Shown here one piece after another: positions 61,997 through 63,889 of a DNA stretch of 63,889 nt. Made by a program: the position numbers and the translations under genes. The notes beneath the pieces were generated by a model. It saw only the letters and a program-made list of their open reading frames with translations. It did no database searches and was not told the origin of the DNA. Within the stretch, counting starts at the first letter, position 1. The number at the start of each line of letters is the position of its first letter. The stretch is from Deltaproteobacteria bacterium (lineage in GTDB: Bacteria > Desulfobacterota > Binatia > Binatales > Binataceae), in assembly GCA_021794015.1 (NCBI GenBank), contig JAJYRQ010000021.1:1-63889 (forward strand), read 5' to 3'.

Positions 61997-63742
61997 TTAG
62001 CGGTACTGCTCCAGTTCCTGCTCGAGCAGTTGGCGCTGAAAAAGCCTGGCGTAAAGCCCGCCGCGGGCGAGCAGCTCGGCGTGCGAGCCGCGATCGACAA
62101 TCCTGCCGCGCTCCAGGACGACGATGAGATCGGCGTCCCTGACCGCCGCAACCCGGTTGGATACGACTACCGTGGTGCGCCCCTTTAGCCGCCTGGCGAG
62201 CTGCTCGAGCACCTGACGCTCGGTCTCGGCGTCCAGACTGGAGAGCGGATCGTCCAGTACGACCACGGCCGGATCGTAGGTCAAAAGACGGGCCAGTGCC
62301 ACGCGCTGCTGCTGGCCGCCGGAAAGCGCGATGCCGCGCTGGCCAACCATGGTCTCGAGCCCGTTGGGCAGCCCGGCAAGGTCGGTGGCAAGGCCGGCCA
62401 GGCGGGCCGCTTCGGCAACCTCCTCGCGGCTTGCCTCGGGCCTGCCGAAGCTGACGTTACGCGCCAGCGTGTCGGAGAAAAGCGTGGCCTCCTGGGGCGC
62501 CATGCCCACTGCGCGGCGCAGCCGCTTAAGCGGTAGCTCGCGGATGTCGCGCCCGTCGAGCAGCACGCGGCCGGCGCTCGGCTCGATGAGCCGAGTGAGC
62601 AGCTTGACCATGGTTGACTTGCCGGCGCCGGTGGGACCGACGATGGCCAGCTTGGTGCCGGCCGCCAGGCGCACGCTGACGCCGCTTAGCGCCGGCGCCG
62701 CGCGGCCGGCGCCGGCGGCTGCGTCATAGCAGAAAGAGACTCCCGCCCATTCCAGCGCCCCGCCCACCGGCGCGCTCGGCCCTTCGACGCCGGCGGCGGC
62801 GAACGGCGGCGCGGCGAAAATCTCCTCGATCCGCTTAAGGCACGCCCGGCCGCGCTGCCAGATCGAGATCATCCAGCCAAGCGACATCGTCGGCCAGGTC
62901 AGCAGACCCAGATAGCCCATGAAGGCGACCAGGTCGCCGATCGACATCCGTGAGGCCCGGACCAGGTGTCCGCCGTAGAAAAGCACGATCATCAGCGAAA
63001 CCGCGTTGGCTCCCTGGAACAACGGATTGAGCATGCCGCGCAGCCGCGCCGCAGCCAGTGCCTGGCGGTTGTAGTCGGCGTTGAGGCGCTCGAACCGTTC
63101 GGCCTGGCGCTGCTCCAGCGTGTAGGCCTTTACCACGTGGATTCCGGCCATCCCCTCCTGCACGTTGGCCGCGATCGCGCCCAGATGCTGCTGCATCTTG
63201 AGCGTTCGCTCCATCAGGCCGCGGGAAAGTCCCTTGATCGAGGCAAAGAGCGCAATGTAGGGCACCAGGGCGGCCGCCGTGAGCCGCAGGTTGAGCGTCA
63301 GCATGATCGCCAGCGCGTAAACGTAATAAAGCGGCGTGTTGACGACGGTCAGCACACCCAGGCCGACCATCAGGCGTATCGCGGTAAGATCGTTGACCAG
63401 CCGCGACATCAGGTCGCCGATCCTGGTGCGCTGGTAGAAATCGGTTCCCAGGGTGCTGAGGTGAGCGAACAGATCGTTGCGCAGCCGGTACTCGATCTCC
63501 CGCCCGCAGTTGAAAATTATCGCCCGCGAGGCCCAGCGCGTGACTCCCATGGCGAGCGCGGCAGCCGAAATTAAAAACGCGTAACGACCCAGATGCTCGA
63601 CCCGGTGCGCGGCGATTCGGTTGACCGCAAGCCGCACCAGAAACGGGATCGCCATTGCCAGCGTCGCCGTCGCCAGAAGGCAGAGCAGCCCGAGCGCGTA
63701 GCGCAGCCAAAGACGCCGAATGTAGGCGAGAAGCCGGGTCAT
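61997..63742 (-). CDS. ABC exporter half-transporter, degenerate catalytic site
   Basis: A 581-residue partner. Six membrane helices, then Walker A VGPTGAGKST, canonical signature LSGGQQQRVALARLL, but Walker B VVVLDDPLSSLD has Asp in place of the catalytic Glu, and the H-loop reads VVSNRVAAV with Asn for His. In heterodimeric exporters one ATP site is degenerate in just this way. ATG 63742; first gene of a three-gene operon ending with the lipoprotein peptidase. Confidence 0.92.
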   Translation of the reverse strand: MTRLLAYIRRLWLRYALGLLCLLATATLAMAIPFLVRLAVNRIAAHRVEHLGRYAFLISAAALAMGVTRWASRAIIFNCGREIEYRLRNDLFAHLSTLGTDFYQRTRIGDLMSRLVNDLTAIRLMVGLGVLTVVNTPLYYVYALAIMLTLNLRLTAAALVPYIALFASIKGLSRGLMERTLKMQQHLGAIAANVQEGMAGIHVVKAYTLEQRQAERFERLNADYNRQALAAARLRGMLNPLFQGANAVSLMIVLFYGGHLVRASRMSIGDLVAFMGYLGLLTWPTMSLGWMISIWQRGRACLKRIEEIFAAPPFAAAGVEGPSAPVGGALEWAGVSFCYDAAAGAGRAAPALSGVSVRLAAGTKLAIVGPTGAGKSTMVKLLTRLIEPSAGRVLLDGRDIRELPLKRLRRAVGMAPQEATLFSDTLARNVSFGRPEASREEVAEAARLAGLATDLAGLPNGLETMVGQRGIALSGGQQQRVALARLLTYDPAVVVLDDPLSSLDAETERQVLEQLARRLKGRTTVVVSNRVAAVRDADLIVVLERGRIVDRGSHAELLARGGLYARLFQRQLLEQELEQYR

Positions 63743-63764
63743 CCTCGATCGCCGCGCCGGCAGC

Positions 63765-63889
63765 TAGTGTCCCGTCTCTGAATTAAATATGGGTTTGTTC
63801 GTCTATGCAGCATGGGCGTAAAAGCAGGTGGAGTGGAAGTGAGGGCGGCAGACCGCGAGCAACTGGAGGCGTGGTTGCGCACCCATAGC
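63765..63889 (+). mobile_element. Left end of an IS630-type insertion sequence, cut by window end
   Basis: A TA dinucleotide (63765-63766), the target of IS630/Tc1 elements, is followed by a putative terminal repeat starting GTGTCCCGTCTCTGAATTAA and then a short leader before the transposase start. From memory this terminus is common in IS630 elements. The right end lies outside the window. Confidence 0.55.
63812..63889 (+). CDS. IS630-type transposase, N-terminal fragment
   Basis: 26 codons from ATG 63812 stay open to the window end. The residues AADREQLEAWLRTHS resemble the first helix of the IS630 transposase helix-turn-helix domain. Only 26 residues are visible, so the call leans on the terminal repeat and TA. 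GTG at 63833 is another possible start. Confidence 0.5.
   Translation, partial: MGVKAGGVEVRAADREQLEAWLRTHS

Overview
The window is GC-rich bacterial chromosome, almost fully coding on both strands, from a Gram-negative, probably strictly or facultatively anaerobic bacterium. Evidence for this is an oxygen-sensitive set of iron-sulfur and thiamine 2-oxoacid oxidoreductases, lipid A type L-Ara4N genes, lipoproteins, RodZ- and ZapA-type division genes, and a zapB-zapA-(6S RNA)-ygfA-rny order common in Desulfobacterota-like lineages. Periplasmic NHL-repeat lipoproteins with Thr-Pro linkers would suit Binatota (Candidatus Binatia) or a neighbour. That placement is inference; no rRNA is present.

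Layout. 1-576: intergenic repeats. 577-2255: a radical SAM/SPASM peptide maturase and, just upstream of it, a 58-residue candidate precursor peptide with an excellent Shine-Dalgarno site (likely RiPP pair). 2343-6418: a VOC protein, a translationally coupled TOPRIM-like DUF4276 protein plus AAA ATPase (defence-like pair), and a B12-binding radical SAM protein. 6652-22584: the main metabolic island. Leftward padB-padC-padD (phenylacetyl-CoA:acceptor oxidoreductase) and a GST; rightward an acyl/aryl-CoA ligase, padE-F-G-H-I (phenylglyoxylate oxidoreductase) and a 1232-residue fused indolepyruvate:ferredoxin oxidoreductase. Read together they take aryl pyruvates to arylacetyl-CoA, then to arylglyoxylate, then to benzoyl-CoA. 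Ring reduction genes are not in the window.

22679-33193: housekeeping. Two tRNAs (Glu-CTC, Gln-CTG), a ferritin-like protein, rny, ygfA, a candidate 6S RNA, zapA, a ZapB-like coiled coil, ftsY, smc and an HNH endonuclease. 33562-36546: a large double beta-propeller lipoprotein. 37101-47213: rng, a GalT-like protein, a class V aminotransferase with serA, purA, arnD with murF, and purE. 47214-48384: repeat-rich DNA with one doubtful small gene. 48385-53767: a secreted protein and hsp20 separated by a 159-bp MITE-like element whose two ends supply both stop codons, then a RodZ-like protein and arnC, an ArnA formyltransferase domain and a UDP-sugar decarboxylase/epimerase (split arn pathway). 53889-57277: two more lipoproteins, one frameshifted. 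57518-63742: an O-methyltransferase, a Mut7-C protein, a lipoprotein aminopeptidase and a heterodimeric ABC exporter with one degenerate ATP site. 63765-63889: the start of an IS630-type insertion sequence cut by the window end.

A family of dispersed palindromic repeats recurs at about 0.2, 22.9, 47.8 and 58.8 kb and occupies most of the non-coding DNA.
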